In this document: piece by piece, positions 1-8,317 of the stretch
How positions within the stretch are numbered: the first letter of the stretch is position 1
Layout of the letters: the number at the start of each line of letters is the position of its first letter
NCBI RefSeq assembly: GCF_004146235.1
Contig: NZ_SELO01000016.1
Location: forward strand, 1-64,000
DNA from: Tropicimonas sp. IMCC6043
GTDB taxonomy: Bacteria; Pseudomonadota; Alphaproteobacteria; Rhodobacterales; Rhodobacteraceae
DNA length: 64,000 nt
Direction: 5' to 3'
The notes under the pieces: generated by a model
What the model was told of the DNA's origin: nothing
The model's database searches: none
The model's input: only the letters and a program-made list of their open reading frames with translations
Translations under genes and position numbers: made by a program

Positions 1-113
1 GTCGCCCCCTCCACCCGAAGCATCTCCGGATGCGCCAGAACCATCCCCTCGATCATCTCCGGAATGATCGCCTCGGGCGCGTTCATCAGCTTCTTCGTGT
101 GCGTCTCGCTCAT
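1..113 (-). CDS. Dihydroxyacetone kinase DhaK-type subunit, N-terminal fragment
   Basis: Only the first 37 codons are inside the window; the gene continues beyond the left edge. The N-terminus contains KKLMNAPEAIIPEMIEGMV, which matches the opening segment of DhaK/Dak1 (Lys-Lys-Leu-Ile/Met-Asn, then an acidic helix) seen in dihydroxyacetone and erythrulose kinases. No active-site residue is visible, because the substrate-binding His lies further downstream. It is the downstream neighbour of the tartronate-semialdehyde-reductase-like gene on the same strand, separated by 205 bp, so it may be phosphorylating a C3 or C4 ketose made by the surrounding catabolic island. The substrate is inference. 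Confidence 0.6.
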   Translation of the reverse strand, partial: MSETHTKKLMNAPEAIIPEMIEGMVLAHPEMLRVEGA

Positions 114-318
114 GCCGTCTTCCTCCCGTCCTGTTTCCATATCCTATAATCCGCCCCGGCAAGGCCAGCAGGTCCGCGAAAGCCCACTCGCGTCAGCGCG
201 GGCCTGGCGCAGCCAGGAGATGTGCCGGAACATGTCTCGCTTACAGTTGCGCCGCGCACAACCGGGCGCCCCGGAACAGGTCGCCCCGGGCCGCCCAGCA
301 AAGTGAGTGTCGCTCGGA

Positions 319-1209
319 TCAGGCCTCGTCGCCGATCTCGAAGCCGGACATGGCCTCGAGCGCCTTGACGATCGCGGAATGATCCCAGGCAATCCCGCCG
401 GCACCGACGCAGGCGTTCCAGAGCGCATGGGTCGTCGCCGTGTTTGGCAGCGGAACGCCGAGCGCATAGCTCTCGGCCAGCGCGAGGTTGAGGTCCTTGC
501 GATGCAGCTCGATCCGGCCGCCAGGCTCGAAATTCCGCTCGATCATGCGCTTGCCGTGGTTCTGGAACACCAGCGAGTCGGCCCAGCCGCCCGCCAGAGC
601 CGCGTGCACCTTGCGCGGATCGGCACCGGCCTTCGCGGCCAGCAGAAGCGCCTCGGCCACGGCCTCGATCGTGTTGCCGACGATGATCTGGTTGCAGATC
701 TTGGTCATCTGGCCGATGCCGTTGGCGCCGACGAGGGTGACGTTCTTGCCCATGCGGTCGAGAAGCGGCTTGGCCGCGTCGAAAGCTTCCTGGTTGCCGC
801 CGCACATGATCGCGAGTGTGCCCGCTTGCGCGCCGACATCGCCGCCCGAGACCGGCGCGTCGATATATTCGCAGCCCAGTTCGTTGATCTTCGCCGCGTA
901 TTCCCGCGTTTCCTTGGGCGCTATCGAGCTGTGATCGATGACGATCTTGCCGGGCGTGAGCCCTTCGGCCACGCCGTTCTCGCCGAAGAGCACCTTGCCG
1001 ACATCCGGCGTGTTCGGCAGCATCGTGAAGACGAATTCTGCCTTCTCGGCCACTTCCTTCGGCGTGGCGCAGACCACCGCGCCGCCCGCGATCAGGTCAT
1101 CCGGAACCTTTTTCACGTCGCAAACGAAGAGCTCGTGGTTTCCCTTCTGCAGGTTGGCGGCCATCGGCCCGCCCATGATGCCAAGTCCAATGAAGCCCAG
1201 CTTGCTCAC
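319..1209 (-). CDS. 2-hydroxy-3-oxopropionate (tartronate semialdehyde) reductase-like dehydrogenase
   Basis: A 296-residue member of the beta-hydroxyacid dehydrogenase family, which reduces tartronate semialdehyde to glycerate or oxidises related 3-hydroxyacids with NAD(P). The N-terminal Rossmann motif GFIGLGIMGGPMAANL is intact, followed by the substrate-binding stretch DAPVSGGDVGAQ. The catalytic Lys lies in GQMTKICNQIIVGN. Length is normal for GarR/GlxR. It is transcribed divergently from the GntR regulator, with palindromes between them, which points to control by that regulator. GarR versus 3-hydroxyisobutyrate dehydrogenase cannot be settled without a tree; the DhaK-like neighbour fits a C3 or C4 route. 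Confidence 0.8.
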   Translation of the reverse strand: MSKLGFIGLGIMGGPMAANLQKGNHELFVCDVKKVPDDLIAGGAVVCATPKEVAEKAEFVFTMLPNTPDVGKVLFGENGVAEGLTPGKIVIDHSSIAPKETREYAAKINELGCEYIDAPVSGGDVGAQAGTLAIMCGGNQEAFDAAKPLLDRMGKNVTLVGANGIGQMTKICNQIIVGNTIEAVAEALLLAAKAGADPRKVHAALAGGWADSLVFQNHGKRMIERNFEPGGRIELHRKDLNLALAESYALGVPLPNTATTHALWNACVGAGGIAWDHSAIVKALEAMSGFEIGDEA

Positions 1210-1231
1210 ATTTGCCTCCCTTCAGGCTGAA

Positions 1232-1269
1232 TTGCCCGACAATAAAGACAATCAAGTCTGACATTGTCA
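1232..1269. promoter_or_regulatory. Candidate GntR operators in front of the reductase gene
   Basis: Two short dyads lie just upstream of the reductase start: TTGCCCGACAA (1232-1242), which resembles the FadR-subfamily pattern T-N-G-T-N3-A-C-N-A, and the perfect palindrome TGACATTGTCA (1259-1269). With the palindrome at 1340 they lie in the divergent interval shared with the GntR gene. Binding is inferred, not shown. Confidence 0.4.
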
Positions 1270-1339
1270 ACGCGAGCCGGTATAGTTTTCGGCTCATCCC
1301 CACCGTCATGTCGTTTTGACGCAGGTTGACTTGCGTGGC

Positions 1340-1350
1340 TTGTCAGACAA
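1340..1350. promoter_or_regulatory. Perfect palindrome TTGTCAGACAA, candidate GntR operator
   Basis: An 11-bp perfect inverted repeat (TTGTC-A-GACAA) lies 47 bp upstream of the chosen start of the GntR gene. It matches the size and form of FadR-subfamily operators, so autoregulation is likely. Confidence 0.45.
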
Positions 1351-1396
1351 ATGTGGCCTCCATAGCATCCAGACCATGTCAGAGAGGAAATCGGCG

Positions 1397-2188
1397 ATGG
1401 GTCGGACGGTTTCGGTCGACAAGGACCAGCCCCTCGGCGACCAGATCGCCGAGGCGCTCGGGAATGAGCTGTTGTCGGGGATCTTCAGGCCGGGCGACGT
1501 GCTCCCGACGGAGGTGGAGCTTGCCGAGCGGTTCGGCGTGAGCCGCGCCTCGGTTCGCAGTGGACTCCAGGCGCTCGCGTCACGCGGAATCGTCGAGCGG
1601 TTCGTCGGCCAGGGCACGGTCGCGCAGGATTTCAGCGACTGGAACATCCTCGACCCGGTGGTGACCGGCATGCTCGCCGATCACGAGAGCCCGCATCCCG
1701 ATCTCGTTCGCTCGATCTTCGAGTTTCGCTTCTCTGCCGAACCGCTGATCGCGGCGGTGGCGGCGCGGAACGCACGGGCCCGCGACCTCGTAGCGATGGA
1801 AGATGCGATCGACGGGATGGCGCGCTGCGCCGAGGCGCGCGCGCCCGGCACGGAGAGCTTCACGCAATGGGACGTAAGTTTCCACGTCGCCGTCTACCGG
1901 GCGACCCATAACGCGGTGTGGTCGCACCTGGCGCATATCCTGCGCCCAGCCATCACCCTCGTCGTCAGCCGCAGCAATGATTCCAGCGAGGAGTTGCGCG
2001 AGGCGCTCGAACGGCACCGGGAACTAATGGAATGCATCCGGCTGCGCGACCCCACCCGCGCCTTCGAATCCGCATTGCGGGTCATGCAACTGACCGCCGA
2101 GGAGCTCGGCGTTGACCCCGAATTCGGCGAGTTCCGCACAGCCGGCGCCGACCACCCCCTGAGCGGGCTAATCGGATCCAGCGGCTGA
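1397..2188 (+). CDS. GntR-family (FadR/FCD) transcriptional regulator
   Basis: A 263-residue regulator. The N-terminal winged helix runs through DQIAEALGNELLSGIFRPGD and RFGVSRASVRSGLQALASRG, followed by GQGTVA, the classic GntR wing. A C-terminal all-helical FCD ligand domain follows (for example RSIFEFRFSAEPLIAAVAA and a His-containing ALERHRELMECIRLRD). FCD proteins usually sense carboxylic acids or sugar acids. I chose the ATG at 1397 because AGAGAGGAAA lies 7-15 bp upstream; an in-frame ATG at 1376 is less well placed. It is divergent from the reductase and convergent with the transporter operon. Confidence 0.85.
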   Translation: MGRTVSVDKDQPLGDQIAEALGNELLSGIFRPGDVLPTEVELAERFGVSRASVRSGLQALASRGIVERFVGQGTVAQDFSDWNILDPVVTGMLADHESPHPDLVRSIFEFRFSAEPLIAAVAARNARARDLVAMEDAIDGMARCAEARAPGTESFTQWDVSFHVAVYRATHNAVWSHLAHILRPAITLVVSRSNDSSEELREALERHRELMECIRLRDPTRAFESALRVMQLTAEELGVDPEFGEFRTAGADHPLSGLIGSSG

Positions 2189-2213
2189 CCATACGAGAGA
2201 GCACGGAACCAAT

Positions 2214-2243
2214 GGAGCGCCCGGAACAGGGTGCCGGCGCTCC
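2214..2243. terminator. Inverted repeat between convergent genes, weak terminator
   Basis: Perfect 8-bp arms GGAGCGCC and GGCGCTCC, 14 nt apart, lie in the 59 bp between the ends of the GntR gene and the ThuA-like gene. There is no clear T-run, so termination is only suggested by position. Confidence 0.35.
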
Positions 2244-2247
2244 ACTC

Positions 2248-2973
2248 TCATTCCTCGGTGCGCTCGAAAGACCGTCCCTCCGCGGCCCAGATCGCCCCCC
2301 TTCGGATGATCTCGGTCACTTGCGGGATCCGAAGATCGTCGAGTTCGTGACCGATCGAGCAATAGAACACCCGCCCCTTGTCCCATCGCCGCTTCCAGAC
2401 GACCGGGATCACCGTTCCCTCGATCCACCAAAGGTGCTCCCCCGAAAAAGTCGTGGTTGCCAGCACCTCGTTGGAGGGATCGACGAGCATGTAATATTGC
2501 TCGGACGTCATCCGGAAACTCTTGATACCCTGAACGATCGGGTCGGCCGGCCGGCAGATCGTCACGTCGTAGTCGATGTAGTCCTCTCGCGGCTGCAGAT
2601 TATCGGGCCAACCGGGCGGGTGGGCCACGAACTGGCCGCCGATCAGGAAATGGTAGGTCGGGCGGTCGCGAAAGGCGTCGCCCATGTGACCGTGCCAGCC
2701 GGCCATTCCGCAACCATCGGCAATGAGCCGCAGGAGCCCGTCTTCCTGCGCCTTTGTCATGTTGCCGAATTCCTCGCGGTGGCCGGAACGGGCCGACGAC
2801 CAGATCGGCGTGATCAGGTCGATGTCGGCAAGATCTTCCGGCCGCTCCAGCGGGGACAGCGTTTCGTAGACGTCCACATCGAACCCGTTGCTTTCCAGGA
2901 GCGCCCGATACCAGTCCGCGAATGCCGTGGGCGCATGGCCCTCCCAGCCCCCGACGAAGAGTGCCGCTTTCAT
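2248..2973 (-). CDS. ThuA-like domain protein
   Basis: A 241-residue protein of the ThuA superfamily (glutamine-amidotransferase-like fold, trehalose-utilisation type). It starts MKAALFVGGWEGHAP and carries GCGMAGWHGHMGDAF and RVFYCSIGHELDDL, both typical of ThuA proteins. The family is repeatedly found beside sugar importers and sugar dehydrogenases and affects catabolism of disaccharides or keto-sugars, but the reaction is not settled. Its start overlaps the stop of the upstream dehydrogenase by four bases, making it the last gene of the importer operon. No signal peptide, so it is cytoplasmic. Confidence 0.8.
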   Translation of the reverse strand: MKAALFVGGWEGHAPTAFADWYRALLESNGFDVDVYETLSPLERPEDLADIDLITPIWSSARSGHREEFGNMTKAQEDGLLRLIADGCGMAGWHGHMGDAFRDRPTYHFLIGGQFVAHPPGWPDNLQPREDYIDYDVTICRPADPIVQGIKSFRMTSEQYYMLVDPSNEVLATTTFSGEHLWWIEGTVIPVVWKRRWDKGRVFYCSIGHELDDLRIPQVTEIIRRGAIWAAEGRSFERTEE

Positions 2974-3842
2974 TCCGATTGCTCCTTCATGAAGGCCAAC
3001 ATGGCGGCCATGTCGCGGGAGGCGAAGCCGGCCGTCTCGGCTTCCTTGAGTTGGGCAAGCGTGACACGTCCCTGGGGTATGGAGACGCCGAGGTCGCTGG
3101 CCAGTTCGGCCGTTATTTCCATGTCCTTGCGCGCGAGCAAGACCGTGAAGGTGACAGCGTGTCGCGACTCGTCGAGGTAGAGTGGGCGCCTGTAGCCGAA
3201 CATCGGCGCGGCGGCGGCGGACTCCTCGATCACGTCGAAAGCAAGCTCCGGCGCAATCCCTGCGCGTTCGGAGAGCGTCAACGCCTCGGCAAGCGTCTGG
3301 TTCATGCCGTGGATCAGCATATTGACGGCCAGCTTCATCACCGCACCGGCTCCGGGCGCGCCCAGCCAGACGGTCTTGCCTCCAAGCACGTCGAAGATCG
3401 GCGCGATCCGGGGTGCCAGGGCCGCGTCGGCGCCGGCCATGATCAACAGGTCGCCGCGCTCCGCGGCCGCCGTCGCCCCGGATACGGGAGCGTCAACGAA
3501 GACCTTGCCGGCGCCTTGGGCGGCAGATGCGAGTTCCGCAATCAGCCCGGGGCTCATCGTTCCCATCTCGATCAGCATCGGCGCCTGCCCCGCAGCGATC
3601 AGACCCGACGGCCCGAGATAGACATGCCGGGCCGCGGCATCTTCAGCCAGCATGGTGACGACCGCGTCAGCATCCCGGGCGAGGTCAGCGAGAGTCGTCG
3701 CGTGCCGCGCGCCGATCCGTTTGGCCAGATCTGCCGCCACCACGTGGGTGCGGTTCCAGAGCACAAGATCATGCCCTGCGGCTGCCAGATTCGCCGCCAT
3801 ACGCCGGCCCATCCGCCCGAGTCCGGCGAATCCGATCCGCAT
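2970..3842 (-). CDS. NAD(P)-dependent beta-hydroxyacid dehydrogenase (3-hydroxyisobutyrate dehydrogenase family)
   Basis: A 290-residue protein with an N-terminal Rossmann fold (GFAGLGRMGRRMAANL), substrate motif DAPVSGATAAAERGDL and catalytic Lys in AVMKLAVNMLIHGMNQ. It is the second member of this family in the window but is distinct from the one at 319-1209. It probably oxidises or reduces a hydroxyacid intermediate of the compound imported by the adjoining ABC system. It sits one base from the ATPase gene and overlaps the ThuA-like gene, so translation is probably coupled. The exact substrate is unknown. Confidence 0.8.
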   Translation of the reverse strand: MRIGFAGLGRMGRRMAANLAAAGHDLVLWNRTHVVAADLAKRIGARHATTLADLARDADAVVTMLAEDAAARHVYLGPSGLIAAGQAPMLIEMGTMSPGLIAELASAAQGAGKVFVDAPVSGATAAAERGDLLIMAGADAALAPRIAPIFDVLGGKTVWLGAPGAGAVMKLAVNMLIHGMNQTLAEALTLSERAGIAPELAFDVIEESAAAAPMFGYRRPLYLDESRHAVTFTVLLARKDMEITAELASDLGVSIPQGRVTLAQLKEAETAGFASRDMAAMLAFMKEQSE

Positions 3843-3843
3843 G

Positions 3844-5367
3844 TCAGGCCGCGCTGTCGCTGCGGATCCCGGAGATGGCCTGGATCAGGTTGTCCTCGGT
3901 GACCTCCTCAGAGGTGAACGTCTTGATCAGTTCGCCGCTATACATGGCAACGATCCGGTCGCTGACATGCAGCACTTCGGGCATCTCCGAACTGATCACG
4001 ATCACCGCATAGCCATGTGCGGCAAGATCCCGGATCAGATTGTGGATCTCGGATTTCGAGCCCACGTCGATGCCGCGCGTCGGCTCGTCGACGATCAGCA
4101 CGTTCGGGTGCATCGAGAGCCATTTTCCGATCACGATCTTCTGCTGGTTTCCACCCGAGAGGTTGCCGACGAGCTGACGCCATCCGGGCGTTCGGATGTC
4201 GAGCCGGTCCCGGTAGAGATCGAAGATCGCAATCTCGGCACCGTCGGCCACGAATGGGCCCGCGGTCAGGTCGTCCACCTGCGGCAGGGTGATGTTGTCC
4301 CTGCAGTTCATTCCGAGAACAAGCCCCTGGCCCTTTCGATCCTCGGGAACGAGCGAAATGCCGTGGGCGATTGCTTCGACCGGGGAATGGATGCGGACCT
4401 CCTTGCCGTCGAGCAGGATCGTGCCGGATGTCGGCTCGCGCAGACCGAACAGCGTTTCGGCAATCTCCGTGCGTCCGGCACCGACCAGGCCATAGAAGCC
4501 GACCACCTCGCCGCGGCGGACCTCAAAATTGATATTCCGGTAGAGATGACCGCAGGAGAGATCACGAACTTCCAGAGCAACGTCGCCCAGCTCGTGGTGG
4601 CTTGCGTTGCGCGACAGGTCGAGCGACCGGCCAATCATCAGCTGCGTGACCTCGTCCTCGTCAGTGTCGGCGGTCGTGAGCGTTCCGCTGTATTGGCCGT
4701 CCCGCAGGACGCTGATGCGGTCGGTGATCCGGAAGATCTCCTCCATCCGGTGAGAGATGTAGATGATTCCGACGCCCTGGGATTTCAGGTCGGCGATCAC
4801 ATCGAACAGGACCACCTTCTCCGCGTCGGTCAGCGAGGCGGTGGGCTCGTCGAAGATGACCGCCTTCGCGTCGACAGTGAGCGCCCGGGCGATCTCCACC
4901 ATTTGCTGGTTCGCAATGGAGAGGTCGCCGACCACGGTCCGGGCGTCGAAGCTGACATTGAGCTTTTTCAGGATGGCGTTGGTCTGGGCGTAGAGCTTCT
5001 CCCAGTCGACCCGTCCGAAGGACTTCCGGGGAAGTTCTCCCAGATAGATGTTCTCGGCAACCGGCAGTTCCTCTGCGAGGCTGAGCTCCTGATGGATGAA
5101 GACGATCCCCTTGGCCTTGGCCTCCATCGGCGTGTTCATCACCACCGGCTGCTCATCGACGAAGATCTGGCCCTCGTTTGGTTGGTAGATGCCACCGAGA
5201 ACCTTCATGAGGGTCGACTTGCCGGCACCGTTCTCGCCCATGAGCGCATGGACCTCGCCGGGCATCACGCTGAAGGAGACATCGTCGAGTGCGCGAACGC
5301 CGGGAAAGCTCTTGACGATATTCGCCAGCCGGAGCACGGGGGGCCGCCCCTGGGATTGGTCGCTCAT
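3844..5367 (-). CDS. Sugar ABC transporter ATP-binding protein (CUT2, RbsA/XylG type)
   Basis: A 507-residue tandem ABC ATPase as in ribose and xylose importers. Domain 1 has Walker A GENGAGKS, signature LSIANQQ and Walker B AVIFDEPTASL. Domain 2 has a degenerate Walker A (GLVGAGRTE), signature LSGGNQQKIVIGKW and Walker B VLIVDEPTRGID. This asymmetric arrangement, with one intact and one degenerate site, is normal for CUT2 ATPases. Its start overlaps the end of the permease gene by four bases on this strand. It energises uptake by the two permeases and the periplasmic binding protein of the same operon. Confidence 0.93.
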   Translation of the reverse strand: MSDQSQGRPPVLRLANIVKSFPGVRALDDVSFSVMPGEVHALMGENGAGKSTLMKVLGGIYQPNEGQIFVDEQPVVMNTPMEAKAKGIVFIHQELSLAEELPVAENIYLGELPRKSFGRVDWEKLYAQTNAILKKLNVSFDARTVVGDLSIANQQMVEIARALTVDAKAVIFDEPTASLTDAEKVVLFDVIADLKSQGVGIIYISHRMEEIFRITDRISVLRDGQYSGTLTTADTDEDEVTQLMIGRSLDLSRNASHHELGDVALEVRDLSCGHLYRNINFEVRRGEVVGFYGLVGAGRTEIAETLFGLREPTSGTILLDGKEVRIHSPVEAIAHGISLVPEDRKGQGLVLGMNCRDNITLPQVDDLTAGPFVADGAEIAIFDLYRDRLDIRTPGWRQLVGNLSGGNQQKIVIGKWLSMHPNVLIVDEPTRGIDVGSKSEIHNLIRDLAAHGYAVIVISSEMPEVLHVSDRIVAMYSGELIKTFTSEEVTEDNLIQAISGIRSDSAA

Positions 5368-6365
5368 ACTCTCAGCTCCTCCTTGCCCTTGAGGTTAAGT
5401 TGCCTGTCGAGGAACAGCACGGCGATCAGGATCAGACCGATCACGAGGTTCACCGTCGAGGTGTCGGCGCCGATATGCGACAGCCCTTTGCGCAGGAGCT
5501 GGATCGCCAGCACGCCGCCAAAGGTCGAGACGATCGAACCGGCCCCGCCCGTCAGCTTGGTCCCGCCGAGAACGACGGCGGTGATGACCCACAGCTCGTA
5601 GAGCTCGCCATCGTTGGGGTTCACAGATCCGCTCTCGGAATAGAACACCACCGCCGAGAGCGCGGCGAGAAACCCTATGATCATGAAGTTGATCATCATG
5701 TGCGGTCCGACCCGGATACCCGCATTCACGGCGGCCGTGCGGTTGTCGCCGATGGCATAGGCGTTCCGGCCGTGCACCGTACGGGTCATCAGAAACCAGA
5801 TCGCCAATGTGACGGCCAGCAGGAACCATGTGGGGGTGTGAATGCCGAGAAACTGCGCTTCTGCGAAGTCGACCAGCGTCCAGTTGAGATGCGAGGTCGG
5901 CTGCTCGCCGTTATACATGAAGACGAGGCCACGATAGCCAAGCATCGAACCCAGCGTGACGATGAAGGCATCGACACCGGTCTTCCACACGATCAACCCG
6001 TTCAGCGCGCCGAGCAGAACGCCGGTCAGCAGCGCCAGCAACCAGGCCACCGGGATCACCGCGTCGCCGAGGGAGCCGAAAATCGGCCAGGACATGGCGT
6101 CGAGCAGGATGATCCCGCTGAGCGCGTAGGTCGCACCGACGCTCAGGTCGATATTGCCGTTGACCATGATGATAGTCATGCCCATGGCGATGATCCCGAT
6201 CGGCGCCGACTGCTTGAACAAGAGCAGCATGTTGTCGAAGTCCATGAAGGCTTTGTCCGACAGCGACAGGAATTCGCCCGCGATCGAGAAGAAGATCAGC
6301 TCGATCACGATGAAGGCCCAGATCGCGCCGCGTTTCAGGAAGGTGCTGAGAGTTCCGGGTTCCAT
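5364..6365 (-). CDS. Sugar ABC transporter permease (CUT2, RbsC type)
   Basis: A roughly 333-residue inner-membrane permease rich in hydrophobic helices (for example WAFIVIELIFFSIAGEF and MGMTIIMVNGNIDLSVG). The N-G-N-I-D-L-S-V-G segment is the BPD_transp_2 hallmark. I chose the start at 6365 (MEPGTLSTFLKRG), 13 bp after the preceding permease; a longer frame would overlap that gene. Two unlike permeases probably form a heterodimeric channel. Substrate class: pentose, polyol or other small carbohydrate, by family. Confidence 0.9.
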   Translation of the reverse strand: MEPGTLSTFLKRGAIWAFIVIELIFFSIAGEFLSLSDKAFMDFDNMLLLFKQSAPIGIIAMGMTIIMVNGNIDLSVGATYALSGIILLDAMSWPIFGSLGDAVIPVAWLLALLTGVLLGALNGLIVWKTGVDAFIVTLGSMLGYRGLVFMYNGEQPTSHLNWTLVDFAEAQFLGIHTPTWFLLAVTLAIWFLMTRTVHGRNAYAIGDNRTAAVNAGIRVGPHMMINFMIIGFLAALSAVVFYSESGSVNPNDGELYELWVITAVVLGGTKLTGGAGSIVSTFGGVLAIQLLRKGLSHIGADTSTVNLVIGLILIAVLFLDRQLNLKGKEELRV

Positions 6366-6378
6366 GGAAGTCTGCCTT

Positions 6379-7353
6379 TCAAGCGATGGGGGACCAGAGC
6401 CGACCACGCTTGGCGGCAATGTCCAGCCAGACGGCAAGGATGATGATGATCCAGGTGACAACATACTGGGCGTAGAACTGAAGCCCGACGAGGAGCAGCC
6501 CGTTCTGAATGAATCCCAGGATCAGCACGCCGATCACGGTCTTGAAGATGGTTCCCGAGCCGCCCATCAGCGAGGCGCCCCCGAGGATCACGGCCGCGAG
6601 AACTTCCAACTCGAGCCCCTGTCCGACCGTGTTCTGGCTGCCGAGTGACCGACTCGCCTGGATCAGGCCGGCCGTCGCCACGCAGAAGGCGGACATCAGG
6701 TAGCAGAAAAAGACGACCCGCGCCCGGCGAATGCCCGAAAACGTTGCGGCGACTCCGTTGCCGCCGACGGCATAGACCTTTCGCCCGAAGGGCGTCTTGG
6801 CCAGAGTCATCCCCAGCACGGCCGCGAGGATCGCGAAGATCAGGATCGGGATCGGAACGCCGAGTGCGGTGCCCTGCCCGAAAACGCCGAACCAGGTGCC
6901 TTCCTTGTCGACGATGTCCATGTTCTTGCCGCCGGAATAGGTCAGCGTGAGACCGTGAATGGCCGAGAGCATGCCGAGCGTGACGATCAGCGAGTTCAGC
7001 TTCAGGTATCCGACGAGAAACCCGATGAAGGCACCGAGGGCGAGCGTCATGGCGAACATGACCGGAATGGCCAGCCCGGGCCCGATCTTGTCGTGCAGGT
7101 CGAGCACGACGATGGTCGAGAAGGACATCATCGAGCCGACTGACAGGTCGAGATTGCCGCTGATCACAACGAAGGTGACCCCTAGCGCCATCACCCCCAG
7201 GATCGCGGAGGACCGGATCACGCCGAGGATATTGTCTGGATCGACAAAGCGGTCATTCGCGATCGTGAAGCCGATCATGAAGACCACGAAGGCGACCAGA
7301 ATGCCCTGCCGCGCGAGAAAGCCCCCGATATCCGATTTCGACAACGCTCCCAT
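6379..7353 (-). CDS. Sugar ABC transporter permease (CUT2, RbsC type)
   Basis: A 324-residue multi-spanning permease with the family segment GVTFVVISGNLDLSVGSMM. It is preceded by GGGAGGACACC, a good ribosome binding site. It lies between the SDR gene and the second permease in the importer operon. The N-terminus (MGALSKSDIGGFLARQG) is short and cytoplasmic, leading to the first helix ILVAFVVFMIGFTIA. Together with its partner it should form the transmembrane path for the sugar or polyol carried by the binding protein encoded at 8318. Confidence 0.9.
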   Translation of the reverse strand: MGALSKSDIGGFLARQGILVAFVVFMIGFTIANDRFVDPDNILGVIRSSAILGVMALGVTFVVISGNLDLSVGSMMSFSTIVVLDLHDKIGPGLAIPVMFAMTLALGAFIGFLVGYLKLNSLIVTLGMLSAIHGLTLTYSGGKNMDIVDKEGTWFGVFGQGTALGVPIPILIFAILAAVLGMTLAKTPFGRKVYAVGGNGVAATFSGIRRARVVFFCYLMSAFCVATAGLIQASRSLGSQNTVGQGLELEVLAAVILGGASLMGGSGTIFKTVIGVLILGFIQNGLLLVGLQFYAQYVVTWIIIILAVWLDIAAKRGRLWSPIA

Positions 7354-7437
7354 GGTGTCCTCCCAAGGGCCGCTCCGGCGACCCGATTGTTGTCCCGCAT
7401 TTGTTCTTGCCCGTTCCAGGACGGGCGACGACCGCGA

Positions 7438-8235
7438 TCAGACCAAGGTCATGCCGCCGTCGATCATCACGATCTGGCCTGTCATGTAGTCGCTGTCCTC
7501 CGAGGCGAGGAATGTCGTCGTCCCGGTGATGTCCTTCGGAGTCGCCACCCGCCCCTTGAGAATCTCGGCCGAGAATTCATCCATCGCCTGGCCCGGGCGC
7601 TCCGACGCTCCGATCGCCATCAGGTCCTTGTCGACCTGTTCCCACATCTCGGTTGCGACGACGCCGGGCGCAAATCCTGTCACAGTGATATCATGCTTTG
7701 CCAGATCGCGCGCCCCCGACTGCGTGAGCGCGACGACGGCCCATTTCGACGCGCAGTAGGGCGCCACGTTGTCGAATCCCTGTCGGCTCGCGATGGAGGC
7801 GGTGTTGATGATCTTGCCGCCAGTTCCCTGAGCGATCATCTGCCGCGCGGCCTCCTGCATGCCGATCATGCACCCCAGCCCGTTGACGGTCATGATGGAA
7901 TTCCAGTTGTCTTCGGTCACGTCGAGGAAGTTCATCGGCTTGTTAATGCCGGCATTGTTGAACTTGACGTCGAGCTTGCCGAATACATCGACCACGTGGG
8001 CGATCATCGCCCGCACCTGGTCGCGGCGGGTGACGTCGACAGCGGCATGGGCCACCCGCGCGCCATGCCTCTCGGCGCGTGCGGCATTGGCCTCCGCAAC
8101 CTCTGCGGCCTTGGCACCGTTGATATCGGCAAAGCAGACATCGGCACCTTCGTCCAGAAGCGCTTCACCAATCGCGCGCCCGATACCCTGAGCGGCTCCC
8201 GTCACGATGCAGGAGCGTCCCGAGACCCGACCCAT
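7438..8235 (-). CDS. Short-chain dehydrogenase/reductase (polyol or butanediol type)
   Basis: A roughly 265-residue classical SDR: NAD-binding TGAAQGIGRAIGE, NNAG motif (KFNNAGINKP), catalytic Ser in IINTASIAS, catalytic Tyr-Lys in YCASKWAV, and a C-terminal YMTGQIVMIDGGM. It likely oxidises a secondary alcohol of the imported compound, as sorbitol, erythritol or 2,3-butanediol dehydrogenases do. I chose the start at 8235 (MGRVSGRSCIVTGA), because the longer frame reaches an unrelated N-terminus. A paralogue at 11348 lies in the opposite operon, suggesting two oxidation steps or two stereochemistries. Confidence 0.88.
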   Translation of the reverse strand: MGRVSGRSCIVTGAAQGIGRAIGEALLDEGADVCFADINGAKAAEVAEANAARAERHGARVAHAAVDVTRRDQVRAMIAHVVDVFGKLDVKFNNAGINKPMNFLDVTEDNWNSIMTVNGLGCMIGMQEAARQMIAQGTGGKIINTASIASRQGFDNVAPYCASKWAVVALTQSGARDLAKHDITVTGFAPGVVATEMWEQVDKDLMAIGASERPGQAMDEFSAEILKGRVATPKDITGTTTFLASEDSDYMTGQIVMIDGGMTLV

Positions 8236-8317
8236 GTCGTCTCTCCCCGTTCTTGCGTTGTCTTTGAGATGAAAGCGCGCGGGGCGCCGAGGCACCCCGC
8301 GCTGCCAGGGAGATCGC

